Program-made: the position numbers and the translations under genes | Part shown: positions 17,202 through 24,828 of the stretch, in pieces | Layout of the letters: every line of letters begins with the position of its first letter | How positions within the stretch are numbered: the stretch's first letter is position 1 | Notes under the pieces: generated by a model | Databases searched by the model: none | The model's input: the letters and a program-made list of their open reading frames with translations, nothing else | What the model was told of the DNA's origin: nothing | Assembly: GCA_020632715.1 (NCBI GenBank) | Contig: JACKFA010000002.1 | Coordinates: 796,501-860,500, forward strand | Length of the DNA: 64,000 nucleotides | Direction of reading: 5' to 3' | Source of the DNA: Deltaproteobacteria bacterium | GTDB lineage: Bacteria; Myxococcota_A; UBA9042; PHBI01

Positions 17202-18203
17202 GTGCTCTCGCAGATCCTGCTCGTCCTCGTCGCCTGGCTGCCGACGCCCATCGCGCGCGTCGCCTCGGAGACCCGCGACCGCCCGCCGACCCCGGCGCAG
17301 CACGCGACGGTCCTCTGGCTCGACGGGGAGGTCACGGTGTCCTCGCGCGCGCCGGCGCCGGCGCCGGCCCCTGACGAGCCCGAGCCCCCGGCGGCCCTGA
17401 CACCGCTCATCGGCGAGGCCCTCGCGGCGCCGGCGACGATCCGCGTGCCGGCGAAGGGGTCGCTGGCGCTGCTCGTGGCGGGGGAGCGCCTGGTGCGGCT
17501 CCGCGCGGGGCAATACGCCCTCGACGAGCGCGGTCTGCGCGTGATCGCCGGGCCGACGCCGCGCGCGACGGAGCTCGGCGGGTACCGCGAGGGGAGCGCG
17601 CTCTCGGTGCCGCCGCCGACGTCGTTCGAGCCGCCGCCGGAGCCGGCGATCGGCGAGGTGCTCCGCATCACGGCGCCCGCGCCGACGGTGATCCTCACGC
17701 AGCGGCCGCTCTTCGAGTGGCGCTCGAGCGTCGCCGGCGGGCGGTTCGACCTGACGGTCCGGCGCGTGGACAAGGCCGGCGGCGCCCCGGCGAACGAGAG
17801 CGCCGAGGCCGAGCTCGTCGAGCAGTGGAAGGGGCTCGGCGGGCGCGCGCTGCTCGCGACGGCGACGCTCCGGCGCGGCGGGCGCTACCGGCTGACGATC
17901 GCGCTCTCGGGCGGCGCCGCGGTCACCCGCGCGACGTCGCGCACGCTCGAGTTCGAGGTGCTCGGGGCGGTCGAGAAGCGCGCGCTCGACGGGGCCCTCG
18001 AGGCGCTCGACGCGCTGCGGGAGGCGGGAGGCGGCGGCGCGGTCGCGCCGGAGCTCGAGGTGCTGCGGGCGCGCTTGTTCGAGAGCTATGGCCTCCTCGC
18101 CGACGCGGAGCGGATCTGGGCTGCGCTGGCGATCCTCGAGCCCGGCCACGCCGAGCTCCGGAACCAGGCGCGGCGCCTCGAGGGGCTCATCCGCGGCGGG
18201 TGA
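17202..18203 (+). CDS. Exported FecR-like protein with C-terminal TPR-like repeat
   Basis: 333 residues from a GTG with GGAG about 10 nt upstream; an alternative GTG lies at 17166. The N-terminus LSQILLVLVAWLPTPIARVA looks like a signal peptide. Residues about 30-140 resemble a FecR-type beta domain (VLWLDGEVTVSS, LVAGERLVRLRAGQY). A second beta domain has PTVILTQRPLFEWRSSV. The end (SYGLLADAERIWAALAILEP) is a TPR-like helix pair. It is divergent from the PEGA kinase gene and may work in the same envelope-sensing function, which is only positional inference. Confidence 0.75.
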   Translation: MLSQILLVLVAWLPTPIARVASETRDRPPTPAQHATVLWLDGEVTVSSRAPAPAPAPDEPEPPAALTPLIGEALAAPATIRVPAKGSLALLVAGERLVRLRAGQYALDERGLRVIAGPTPRATELGGYREGSALSVPPPTSFEPPPEPAIGEVLRITAPAPTVILTQRPLFEWRSSVAGGRFDLTVRRVDKAGGAPANESAEAELVEQWKGLGGRALLATATLRRGGRYRLTIALSGGAAVTRATSRTLEFEVLGAVEKRALDGALEALDALREAGGGGAVAPELEVLRARLFESYGLLADAERIWAALAILEPGHAELRNQARRLEGLIRGG

Positions 18204-18221
18204 GCCCCGCGCGGTCCGCGC

Positions 18222-18767
18222 TCAGATGGCGCCGAGGTCCTCCATGTGCTCGAGGAGGATGTCCTCGTCGGCGGGGCCCACGAAGTCGTGCACGATGGCG
18301 CCGTCCTTGTCGATGATGACCGTCATCGGGATCGACGTGACCTGGTAGCTGTCGTGGACCTGCCCGGAGAAGTCGACGAGCACGGGGATGTCGAGCTTCT
18401 TCTCGGCGAGGAAGCGGCGCAGCATGCTCGGCGGCTCCTGAGCGACCGTGACGAGCGTGAAGCGGTCGCCGGCCTCGTGGTAGACGCGCTCGAGCGTCGG
18501 CAGCTCGGACCGGCACGGGCCGCAGTGGGTCGCCCAGAAGGCGATGATCACGGGCTTCCCGCGGAGCGCCTTGAGGTCGACCTTGGCGCCGCTGCGCGCG
18601 TCGGCGAGGTCGAACTCGGGGGCCTCGGCGCCGACGGTGAGCACGCCGCCGCCGCCGCGCTGCTTCATGAGCTGGAACTGTCGGAACGCGAACAACACGG
18701 CCGCGGCGATGGCCACCGTGATGAGCGCCTCCTTGAGCCAGAACTTCCACCCTCTCGACGAGCCCAT
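18222..18767 (-). CDS. Membrane-anchored TlpA/ResA-type thioredoxin
   Basis: 181 residues. One N-terminal transmembrane helix (about 13-29) is followed by a thioredoxin fold with the redox motif WATHCGPC (Cys82, Cys85) and the cis-Pro loop TSIPMTVIID. It probably faces the periplasm and reduces disulfides, for example for cytochrome c maturation or envelope proteins. GAGGTGG precedes the ATG. A TATGAT -10-like box lies at 18810-18805 on the minus strand. It converges with the FecR-like gene. Confidence 0.9.
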   Translation of the reverse strand: MGSSRGWKFWLKEALITVAIAAAVLFAFRQFQLMKQRGGGGVLTVGAEAPEFDLADARSGAKVDLKALRGKPVIIAFWATHCGPCRSELPTLERVYHEAGDRFTLVTVAQEPPSMLRRFLAEKKLDIPVLVDFSGQVHDSYQVTSIPMTVIIDKDGAIVHDFVGPADEDILLEHMEDLGAI

Positions 18768-18804
18768 GCCGACCACCTCGCGACCGGGAACGCGGCCGCC
18801 GCCT

Positions 18805-18810
18805 ATCATA
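18805..18810 (-). promoter_or_regulatory. -10-like TATGAT upstream of the thioredoxin gene
   Basis: TATGAT on the minus strand, 38 nt before the ATG at 18767. No clear -35 box is present. Confidence 0.35.
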
Positions 18811-18880
18811 CGCACCGCTCGGGGAGAGGGTTACCACCGCGTGCGTCCCGCGCGCCGTAGGTCGTCACCCGCGCTGGCGA

Positions 18881-18976
18881 CGTAAGCCTCGGGGCCCGGT
18901 ACCTGCGCCGGCCCGAGTCGCCGGCTTCGCCGGCTTGGTCGCGCCGGCTCCGGCGCCGGTCCCCGAGGCCCGATTG
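18881..18976 (+). repeat. 96-bp structured intergenic element, copy 1
   Basis: It starts CGTAAGCCTCGGGGCC and ends GGTCCCCGAGGCCCGATTG. GCCTCGGGG and CCCCGAGGC at the ends form a 9-bp inverted repeat. The centre holds a hairpin GCCGG-CTTCG-CCGGC flanked by CCGAGTC and TTGGTC. The second copy at 31952-32047 has the same length and ends but a different, still self-complementary central hairpin. It lies between the divergent thioredoxin and dacB genes. Confidence 0.8.
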
Positions 18977-19018
18977 CTGGCGTCGGAATAGGCAGCGGCG
19001 CTCGCCGGCTGACACGGC

Positions 19019-19024
19019 TATAGT
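19019..19024 (+). promoter_or_regulatory. -10-like TATAGT upstream of dacB
   Basis: CTATAGTCCGCGCC at 19018-19031 contains TATAGT 23 nt before the dacB ATG, with the CCGCGCC tail shared with the site at 26917. The spacing leaves room for the GAGGAG ribosome binding site. Confidence 0.45.
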
Positions 19025-19047
19025 CCGCGCCGGAACGAGGAGACGCC

Positions 19048-20532
19048 ATGATGCCCGAGACCGCCCCCACCTCCTACGCCTCGCGTCGCCTCGCGATCGC
19101 CCTCGGCGCGCTCGCGCTCGTCTTCGCGGCCTCCGGGGCCGCCTCCGCGAAGGGCCCCGCGACCCCCGCGGCGCGCGCGCAGGCCGCGCTCGATCGCTGG
19201 GTCGCGCAGAAGGATCTCGCGGGCGCCGAGGTCGGCGCGAGCGTCGTGTGCCTCGACGACGGCACGACCTGGGCCGAGCACGGCGCCGACGCCCTCATGG
19301 TCCCCGCGAGCGGGACCAAGCTCCTGACGACCGCGGCGGTGCTCGACACGCTCCCCCTCGACGCGCGCTTCGCGACGCGCCTCCGCGGCGTCCTGGGCGA
19401 GGGCGGCGTCGTCGCGGGCGACCTCGTGCTCGAGGGCGGCGGCGATCCGCAGCTGATGCCGGAGGATCTCGAGCGCCTCGCGGACGCCGCGGTCGCCGCG
19501 GGGCTCGCGCGCGTCGACGGCGATCTGGTCGTGGACGCCTCGCTCTTCGCGCCGCCGCTGCTCCCGCCGGCGTACGACATGAAGCACACGGACTCGAGCT
19601 ACCGGCCGAGCGTGTCGGCGGCGGGCGTGAACTACGGGGCCGTGCTGGTCACGGTGCGCCCGGGGAAGGCGGCGGGGGACGCGCTCAAGGTCACGGTGTC
19701 CCCGGCGTCGGACGCGGTCGTCGTCGACAACGCCGGCACGACCGTCGCGGCGGGCGGCGAGGCGCTCACCGTGACGGCGATCGACCGGCCCGACGGGCGC
19801 ACGGGCGTCGCGGTCCGGGGGAGCCTGAAGGTCACGGACAAGGGGTTCGCCGATCGGAAGCGCGTCGCGGACCCGGGGCTCCTCGCGGGCGCCGTGCTGA
19901 AGGCGATCCTCGGGCGGAAGGGGGTCGCGGTGAAGGGCGGCGTCTCGGTGCGCGCGACGCCGGCCGCCGGGGACGCGCCGCCGGTCGTCGCGTCCATCGA
20001 CGGGAAGCCGCTCCCGGAGCTGCTCGCCGCGATGAACACGTGGTCGAACAACGCCATGGCGGAGACCTTCTTCAAGCACCTCGGCGGGAGCGGTGCCGCG
20101 GCGCGCACCTGGGAGGCGGCGCAGAAGGCGGTCGCGAAGGCGCTCGTGGCGCGCGGCGTGCCGGAGGGGCAGTTCGAGATCGTCAATGGTTCCGGGCTCT
20201 ACGCGGCGACGAAGGTCTCGGCGCGGGCGATGACCACGCTGCTCGCGAGCTTCGGGGGCGACGACGCGCGCGCGGTCGCGTTCCGCGGGAGCCTCGCGGT
20301 CGCCGGCGCCGAGGGGACGCTCCGCTACCGGCTGAAGCGCGCCGACACGCGGGGAAAGGTGCGGGCGAAGACGGGGACGCTCGACGAGGCGTGGAGCCTG
20401 TCCGGGTACGCGCCGACGAGGTCGGGGTGCGAGCTCGCCTTCGCGCTCTTCGTGAACTCGAGCGAGGCGAAGCGCGCGAACACCTTGCGGCGGGCGCTCG
20501 ACAAGCTGATCCTCGAGCTCGTGAGGCTCTGA
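19048..20532 (+). CDS. dacB: D-alanyl-D-alanine carboxypeptidase/endopeptidase (PBP4 type, peptidase S13)
   Basis: 494 residues with a signal peptide (about 1-34, ending AASGAASA). Penicillin-binding motifs are in order: SxxK as PASGTK (Ser88 nucleophile, Lys91), SxN as WSNN (Ser333, Asn335), and KTG at 441-443. The large insertion between the first two motifs is typical of S13 enzymes. It trims or cleaves peptidoglycan cross-bridges in the periplasm. GAGGAG lies 8 nt before the ATG. It is followed after 50 bp by selB on the same strand, without functional relation. Confidence 0.93.
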   Translation: MMPETAPTSYASRRLAIALGALALVFAASGAASAKGPATPAARAQAALDRWVAQKDLAGAEVGASVVCLDDGTTWAEHGADALMVPASGTKLLTTAAVLDTLPLDARFATRLRGVLGEGGVVAGDLVLEGGGDPQLMPEDLERLADAAVAAGLARVDGDLVVDASLFAPPLLPPAYDMKHTDSSYRPSVSAAGVNYGAVLVTVRPGKAAGDALKVTVSPASDAVVVDNAGTTVAAGGEALTVTAIDRPDGRTGVAVRGSLKVTDKGFADRKRVADPGLLAGAVLKAILGRKGVAVKGGVSVRATPAAGDAPPVVASIDGKPLPELLAAMNTWSNNAMAETFFKHLGGSGAAARTWEAAQKAVAKALVARGVPEGQFEIVNGSGLYAATKVSARAMTTLLASFGGDDARAVAFRGSLAVAGAEGTLRYRLKRADTRGKVRAKTGTLDEAWSLSGYAPTRSGCELAFALFVNSSEAKRANTLRRALDKLILELVRL

Positions 20533-20582
20533 CGCGCGTCGGGGCCGGCTGAGCGCGAGCGGAGACGAGGTCCGGGAGAGCG

Positions 20583-22580
20583 GTGGAGACGCGGGCGGTC
20601 ATCGGCACGGCGGGGCACGTCGACCACGGGAAGACGACGCTCGTGCGCGAGCTCACGGGCATCGACACGGACCGTCTCGACGCGGAGAAGGCGCGCGGGA
20701 TCTCGATCGAGCTCGGGTTCGCCTGGCTCCCGCTCGGGGACGCGCGCGGCGGGCGCGCCGCGATCGTGGACGTCCCGGGGCACGAGCGCTTCGTGCGGCA
20801 GATGATCGCGGGCGCGGCGGGCGTGGACCTGGTGCTGCTCGTGGTCGCGGCGGACGAGGGCGTGATGCCCCAGACGCGCGAGCACCTCGACATCTGCAGG
20901 CTCCTCGGGGTGCGGCGGGGCGCCGTGGTGCTGACGAAGCGGGACCTCGTGGAGCCCGGCTTCCTCGAGCTCGCGCAGGACGACGTGCGCGAGGCGGTGG
21001 CGGGGACGTTCCTCGAGGGGGCGCCGATCGTGACCTTCGCGGCGGGGGCGCCCGAGGATCGCGCGCGCGTCGCGGCGCTCGTGACGGAGCTCGTCGGCGA
21101 CGCCGAGGACCGCGGGCTCCTCGCGGCGCGGAGCGGCGACCGCCCGTTCAAGCTCTCGGTGGACCGGGCGTTCTCGATGCGCGGCTTCGGGACGGTCGTG
21201 ACGGGGACGACCGGCGCCGGCGAGATCGCGGTCGGCGACGCCGTCGCGGTGTGCTCGGGCGCGGGCGAGATCGCGGCGCGGGTGCGGGGGATCGAGCTCC
21301 ACGGGGAGGCGGTGGCGCGCGTCGGGCCGGGGGCGCGCGCGGCGCTGAACCTGGCCGGGATCGACCACGGCGAGGTCCATCGGGGCGACGTGATCGCCAC
21401 GCCCGGGGCGCTCCGGGCGACGTCGATGATCGACGCGACGCTGACGGCGCTCGGGACGCTCCCCGGACCGCTCCGGGACGGGGCGCGGGCGCTCCTCCAC
21501 GTGGGGACGGCGCAGGTGGAGGCGACGGTGGCGCTCCTCGGGGCGGCGGCGCTGGCCCCGGGGGCGACGGGCTGGGCGCAGCTCCGGCTCGCGGAGCCGC
21601 GGGTGGTGCTGCCGGGGGAGCGGTTCGTGCTGCGTGGGTTCGACGCGCTGCCGGGGCACGGGAAGACGATCGGCGGCGGGCGGGCGCTCGCGGCGTCGCA
21701 GCGGCGGCACAAGCGGCAGAGCGCGGAGGCCGTGGCGCTCTGCGCGGCGCTCGACGGGGAGGACGTGCGGGCGGCGGCGCGGGCGGGGGTGGCGTTGGCG
21801 GGGGAGGGCGGGGTGGCGACGAGCGCGCTCGGGCCTGCGCTCCCGTTCGACGGCGCGGCGATCGCCCTCGCGGTGACGGGGCTCGTCGCGGACGGGGAGC
21901 TCGCGGAGGGCGGCGGTCGCCTGTACGAGGCGGCGGCGCTCGCGCGGATCGAGGAGCGGGCGGTGGCGGTGCTGCGGGGGTTCCACGGGGAGCGGCCTGC
22001 GGCGCGCGGGCTCCGGGAGGAGGAGCTGCGGACGCGGATCCGCGCGAGTCTGCCGGCGGAGCTGCTCGCGGTGGTGCTCGCGCGGGGTGTCGCGAGCGGG
22101 CGTTTCGCGTGGGAGGGCGCCGGCGGGGGCGGGACGGCCGCGTTCGTCCGGCTCGGGAGCTACCAGCCGCGGCGGTCGAAGGATCAGGACGCGGCGACGG
22201 AGCGCGTGCGCGAGGCGCTCAGGCGGGGCGGGCTCACGCCGCCGCGGGTGCAGGACATGCCGGCGGAGCTCAGGCTCGTCCCGGCGCTGGTCGACGAGGC
22301 GGTGAGCTTCCTCGTGGACGACGGGGTCGCGATCCGGGTCACGCGGGAGCTGGTCTTCGACCGCGAGGCGCTCTTCGCCCTCGAGGCGAGGATGCGCGCG
22401 CACTTCGCGGAGAACGAGCTCCTCGACACGGCGACGTTCAAGGAGATCACCGGCGCCTCGCGGAAGTGGGTGATCCCGCTCAGCGAGCACTTCGACCGCG
22501 TCCGCCTCACGGTGCGGGTCGGCGACGCGCGGCGGCTCCGGGGCCCGAGCCCGGGCCGGGAAGATGTCAAGGACGCTTGA
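20583..22580 (+). CDS. selB: Selenocysteine-specific elongation factor SelB
   Basis: 665 residues from a GTG with GGGAGAG upstream. The GTPase domain has GTAGHVDHGKTTL (P-loop), the EKARGISIELGFAWL segment typical of SelB, DVPGHERF and TKRD. Domains II/III follow, and the C-terminal 250 residues contain winged-helix repeats that in this family bind the SECIS RNA (for example LDTATFKEITGASRKWVIPL). It delivers Sec-tRNA to UGA codons, so the organism should make selenoproteins. selA, selD and the Sec tRNA are not in this window, and no internal UGA gene was noticed. Confidence 0.95.
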   Translation: METRAVIGTAGHVDHGKTTLVRELTGIDTDRLDAEKARGISIELGFAWLPLGDARGGRAAIVDVPGHERFVRQMIAGAAGVDLVLLVVAADEGVMPQTREHLDICRLLGVRRGAVVLTKRDLVEPGFLELAQDDVREAVAGTFLEGAPIVTFAAGAPEDRARVAALVTELVGDAEDRGLLAARSGDRPFKLSVDRAFSMRGFGTVVTGTTGAGEIAVGDAVAVCSGAGEIAARVRGIELHGEAVARVGPGARAALNLAGIDHGEVHRGDVIATPGALRATSMIDATLTALGTLPGPLRDGARALLHVGTAQVEATVALLGAAALAPGATGWAQLRLAEPRVVLPGERFVLRGFDALPGHGKTIGGGRALAASQRRHKRQSAEAVALCAALDGEDVRAAARAGVALAGEGGVATSALGPALPFDGAAIALAVTGLVADGELAEGGGRLYEAAALARIEERAVAVLRGFHGERPAARGLREEELRTRIRASLPAELLAVVLARGVASGRFAWEGAGGGGTAAFVRLGSYQPRRSKDQDAATERVREALRRGGLTPPRVQDMPAELRLVPALVDEAVSFLVDDGVAIRVTRELVFDREALFALEARMRAHFAENELLDTATFKEITGASRKWVIPLSEHFDRVRLTVRVGDARRLRGPSPGREDVKDA

Positions 22581-22981
22581 CGTTTTCGCGCCTTCGCGGC
22601 TGCCCCGGGCGGACCGGCGCCTGTCCTGACCCGGCCCCGACCCAAGCCTGGCGAGAGCGAACCACGGAGACACGGAGACACGGAGGTTGCACGGAGAGGG
22701 CCTCGCTACTGTCTCGGGCGGACCGGCGCCTGCCCCGACCCGGACCCGACCCAAGCCTCGCAAGAGCGAACCACGCAGACACGGAGACACGGAGGTTGCA
22801 CGGAGAGGGCGCTTTCGGGCGTCTCGGGGACCACTGTCTTGCCTGAGCCGAACCAGACCGGGGCTCTCCCGAGTCCGCCGGAGGGAACCACGGAGGCACG
22901 GAGGCACGGAGGGTTCGGTGGTGGCGCTGGCTTCTCGTCTGCGTCGACATCGCGGACGCGGCCGGGTCGCTCAGCGCTCGC
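22581..22981. other. Non-coding interval of about 400 bp between convergent genes
   Basis: Contains the tandem duplication at 22606-22810 and a further divergent repeat tract (ACGGAGGCACGGAGGCACGG, about 22890-22913). Frames through it are broken or repeat-derived. No tRNA, including a candidate Sec tRNA, was seen. Confidence 0.7.
22606..22810. repeat. Tandem duplication carrying GGAGACACGGAG repeats (locus 2)
   Basis: Two near-identical units of about 96 bp (22606-22701 and 22715-22810; period 109) share GGACCGGCGCCTG, GACCCAAGCCT, a GAGCGAACCAC tract, the GACACGGAGACACGGAGG tract and TTGCACGGAGAGGGC. They fill the gap between selB and the small gene at 22982. Confidence 0.8.
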
Positions 22982-23284
22982 TCACACCTCGGGGACCGGC
23001 ACCCAGGTGTCCCAGGTGCCGTCGCCGTTCTTCACCCGGTATTTCACCGGCGCGAAGCCGCGATGCACCAGCTGCTTCGAGAACGCCTCGATCACGCCGT
23101 CGAGATCGGGGGCGTCGCGAATCACGAACTGGATCAGGTACTGGAGCGGGTCGAAGCATTGGGTCTCAGCGTAGAGGCGCGCTTTGTTGCGCTCCCTCTT
23201 CTCGAAGACCGTGACCTGGAAGACCACGTTCCGACCGAGCTTCGTCGCCTCCAGCTGGAAGCGGTTGTGTTCGGTGATTGCCAA
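22982..23284 (-). CDS. Small orphan protein (100 aa) behind a strong promoter
   Basis: 100 residues starting at TTG (LAITEHNRFQLEATK), with GATGGG about 6 nt upstream. Alternative ATGs nearby are out of frame. The composition differs from its neighbours: more Asn, Phe, Gln and Lys, and an AT-richer upstream region. The secondary structure looks alpha/beta, ending WDTWVPVPEV. No signal peptide or known family is recognised. A near-consensus promoter (TTGACA-N16-TATGAT) lies about 50 nt upstream. The unusual composition could mean horizontal transfer. Confidence 0.65.
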   Translation of the reverse strand: MAITEHNRFQLEATKLGRNVVFQVTVFEKRERNKARLYAETQCFDPLQYLIQFVIRDAPDLDGVIEAFSKQLVHRGFAPVKYRVKNGDGTWDTWVPVPEV

Positions 23285-23338
23285 GCTAACCCATCGAACA
23301 TGCGTAAAATTTATGGGTGCCGTGCCCAGTGCTCGCTC

Positions 23339-23366
23339 ATCATAGTCGGCGGTATGGCCCTGTCAA
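23339..23366 (-). promoter_or_regulatory. Near-consensus sigma70-type promoter TTGACA-N16-TATGAT
   Basis: On the minus strand TTGACA is at 23366-23361 and TATGAT at 23344-23339, spacer 16. This is the best promoter match seen in the window. The predicted start near 23332 leaves a leader of about 48 nt before the TTG of the 100-aa orphan. Confidence 0.65.
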
Positions 23367-23483
23367 CCCGGCGCCGGGCGCCCCGCGCGCGCCGTCGCGC
23401 CCCGCCCGGCGGGCCTCTCGCGGGCCGCCCGCCGCCATCTCGCGGCGCCCCGCCCGCGCGGCCCTCGCCAGGGCTCCGCGAGG

Positions 23484-24752
23484 TCATCGCCCGAGGTCCC
23501 GGAGCCATCGGTAGAGCGTCGACCGGCTGATGCCGAGCGCCGCCGCCGTCTCCTCGCGGCGCCCGCGATGATCGAGCAGCGCGTCGTCGATCACCTGCCG
23601 CGCCGACGTCGGCTCGGACCGTCCCCTCCTGAGCGAGGGCCGCCGTCGCCCGAGCGGCGGCTCCGGGACGAGCAGACGCGCGTCCCCACGGGCGACCGCG
23701 CGCTGCACGTGGTTCCTCAGCTGGCGCACGTTCCCCGGCCAGCTCGCCGCCTCGACCGCCCGCCACAACGCCGGGCTCGGCTCGAGGCCGCTCCCCGCGA
23801 GCATCGCCTCCATGATCGGGCCCACGTCCTCCGGTCGTCGCCGGAGCGGCTGCAGGTCGACCCGCAGCACCCAGAGGCGGTGCAGCAGATCGTGCCGGAA
23901 CCGCCCCACCGCGGCCTCCGCCTCGAGGTCGCGCCACGTCGCCGCGATCACGCGCACGTCGACCTTCGTCGGCCGATCCGCCCCGACGGCCACCACCTCT
24001 CCCTCCTCGAGCGCGCGGAGGAGCTTCGCCTGGATCGTGAGCGGCAGGTCGCCCACCTCGTCGAGGAGCAGCGTCCCGCCGTGCGCCGTGACGAACGCCC
24101 CCGCCCGGTCGCGCGCCGCCCCCGTGAACGCCCCCCGCACCACCCCGAAGAGCTCGGCCTCGGCGATCTCCGCGGGCAGCGCCGCGCAGTTGATCGCGAC
24201 GAGCGGCCCGCCCGCGCGATCGCTCGTGCCGTGGACCGCGCGCGCCGCGAGCTCCTTGCCCGTCCCGCTCTCGCCGTGGAGCCACAGCGGCGCCCGGGTG
24301 CTCCCCGCGACGGCGAGCTCCTCCCACGTCGCGAGCGTGCGCGCGCTCCTCCCGATCATGCCCTGCCACGCGAGCGCTCCGCCGTGCGCGCGCCCCACGC
24401 CCTGCGCCACGAGGAGCGGCGTCCGCCCGATCGACACGACGCCACCCACCGGCACCCGCGCGCGCTCGATCCGCGCTCCCCCCACGCGGATCGCCCCGTC
24501 GCTCCCGAGATCGTCCACCACGATCGCCCCCGGCTCGGCGCGGATCGCGACGTGTCTCGGCGCCACATGCGGGCCGCCGAGGCGCACGTCCGCCTCCCTC
24601 GAGCTCCCGGCGATCACGCGGCGACCTGGCTCGAGCCCCACCGCTCGCCCCTCGATCACGAGCTGGATCCCGGGCGGCGCGACTCGGGTCGCGCGCGCCT
24701 CCCGGGCAGGCGAGCGCACCCACGGTTCAACGAACGACATCTCGAGCGTCAT
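23484..24752 (-). CDS. FHA-domain sigma54-dependent transcriptional activator
   Basis: 422 residues. The N-terminal FHA domain (about 30-110: VIAGSSREADVRL, HVAPRHVAIRAE) is a phosphothreonine-binding module. The AAA+ domain has Walker A GESGTGKE (160-167), the sigma54-contact loop GAFTGA (207-212), Walker B GTLLLDEVGDL and a C-terminal Fis-type helix-turn-helix (EETAAALGISRSTLYRWLRD). It should activate sigma54 promoters in response to a Ser/Thr kinase signal, a common Myxococcota arrangement. The ATG has GGAG about 10 nt upstream. It lies 76 bp downstream of the helicase gene on the same strand. Confidence 0.93.
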   Translation of the reverse strand: MTLEMSFVEPWVRSPAREARATRVAPPGIQLVIEGRAVGLEPGRRVIAGSSREADVRLGGPHVAPRHVAIRAEPGAIVVDDLGSDGAIRVGGARIERARVPVGGVVSIGRTPLLVAQGVGRAHGGALAWQGMIGRSARTLATWEELAVAGSTRAPLWLHGESGTGKELAARAVHGTSDRAGGPLVAINCAALPAEIAEAELFGVVRGAFTGAARDRAGAFVTAHGGTLLLDEVGDLPLTIQAKLLRALEEGEVVAVGADRPTKVDVRVIAATWRDLEAEAAVGRFRHDLLHRLWVLRVDLQPLRRRPEDVGPIMEAMLAGSGLEPSPALWRAVEAASWPGNVRQLRNHVQRAVARGDARLLVPEPPLGRRRPSLRRGRSEPTSARQVIDDALLDHRGRREETAAALGISRSTLYRWLRDLGR

Positions 24753-24828
24753 GGGGTCATCTCCGTCGTGTGCAGGTTGGACGAGCCACCGGGCTCACCC
24801 ATCCCAGGTCACGAGACGGCCAGATTTT

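Noticed and set aside
22606..22810. CRISPR-like appearance of repeated tracts
   Set aside because: Units are contiguous long duplications, without uniform short repeats and unique spacers, and no cas genes are present.
24783..24796. GAGCC-ACCG-GGCTC hairpin as a terminator after the helicase gene
   Set aside because: Short stem without a T-run and close to the next start; too weak to call.
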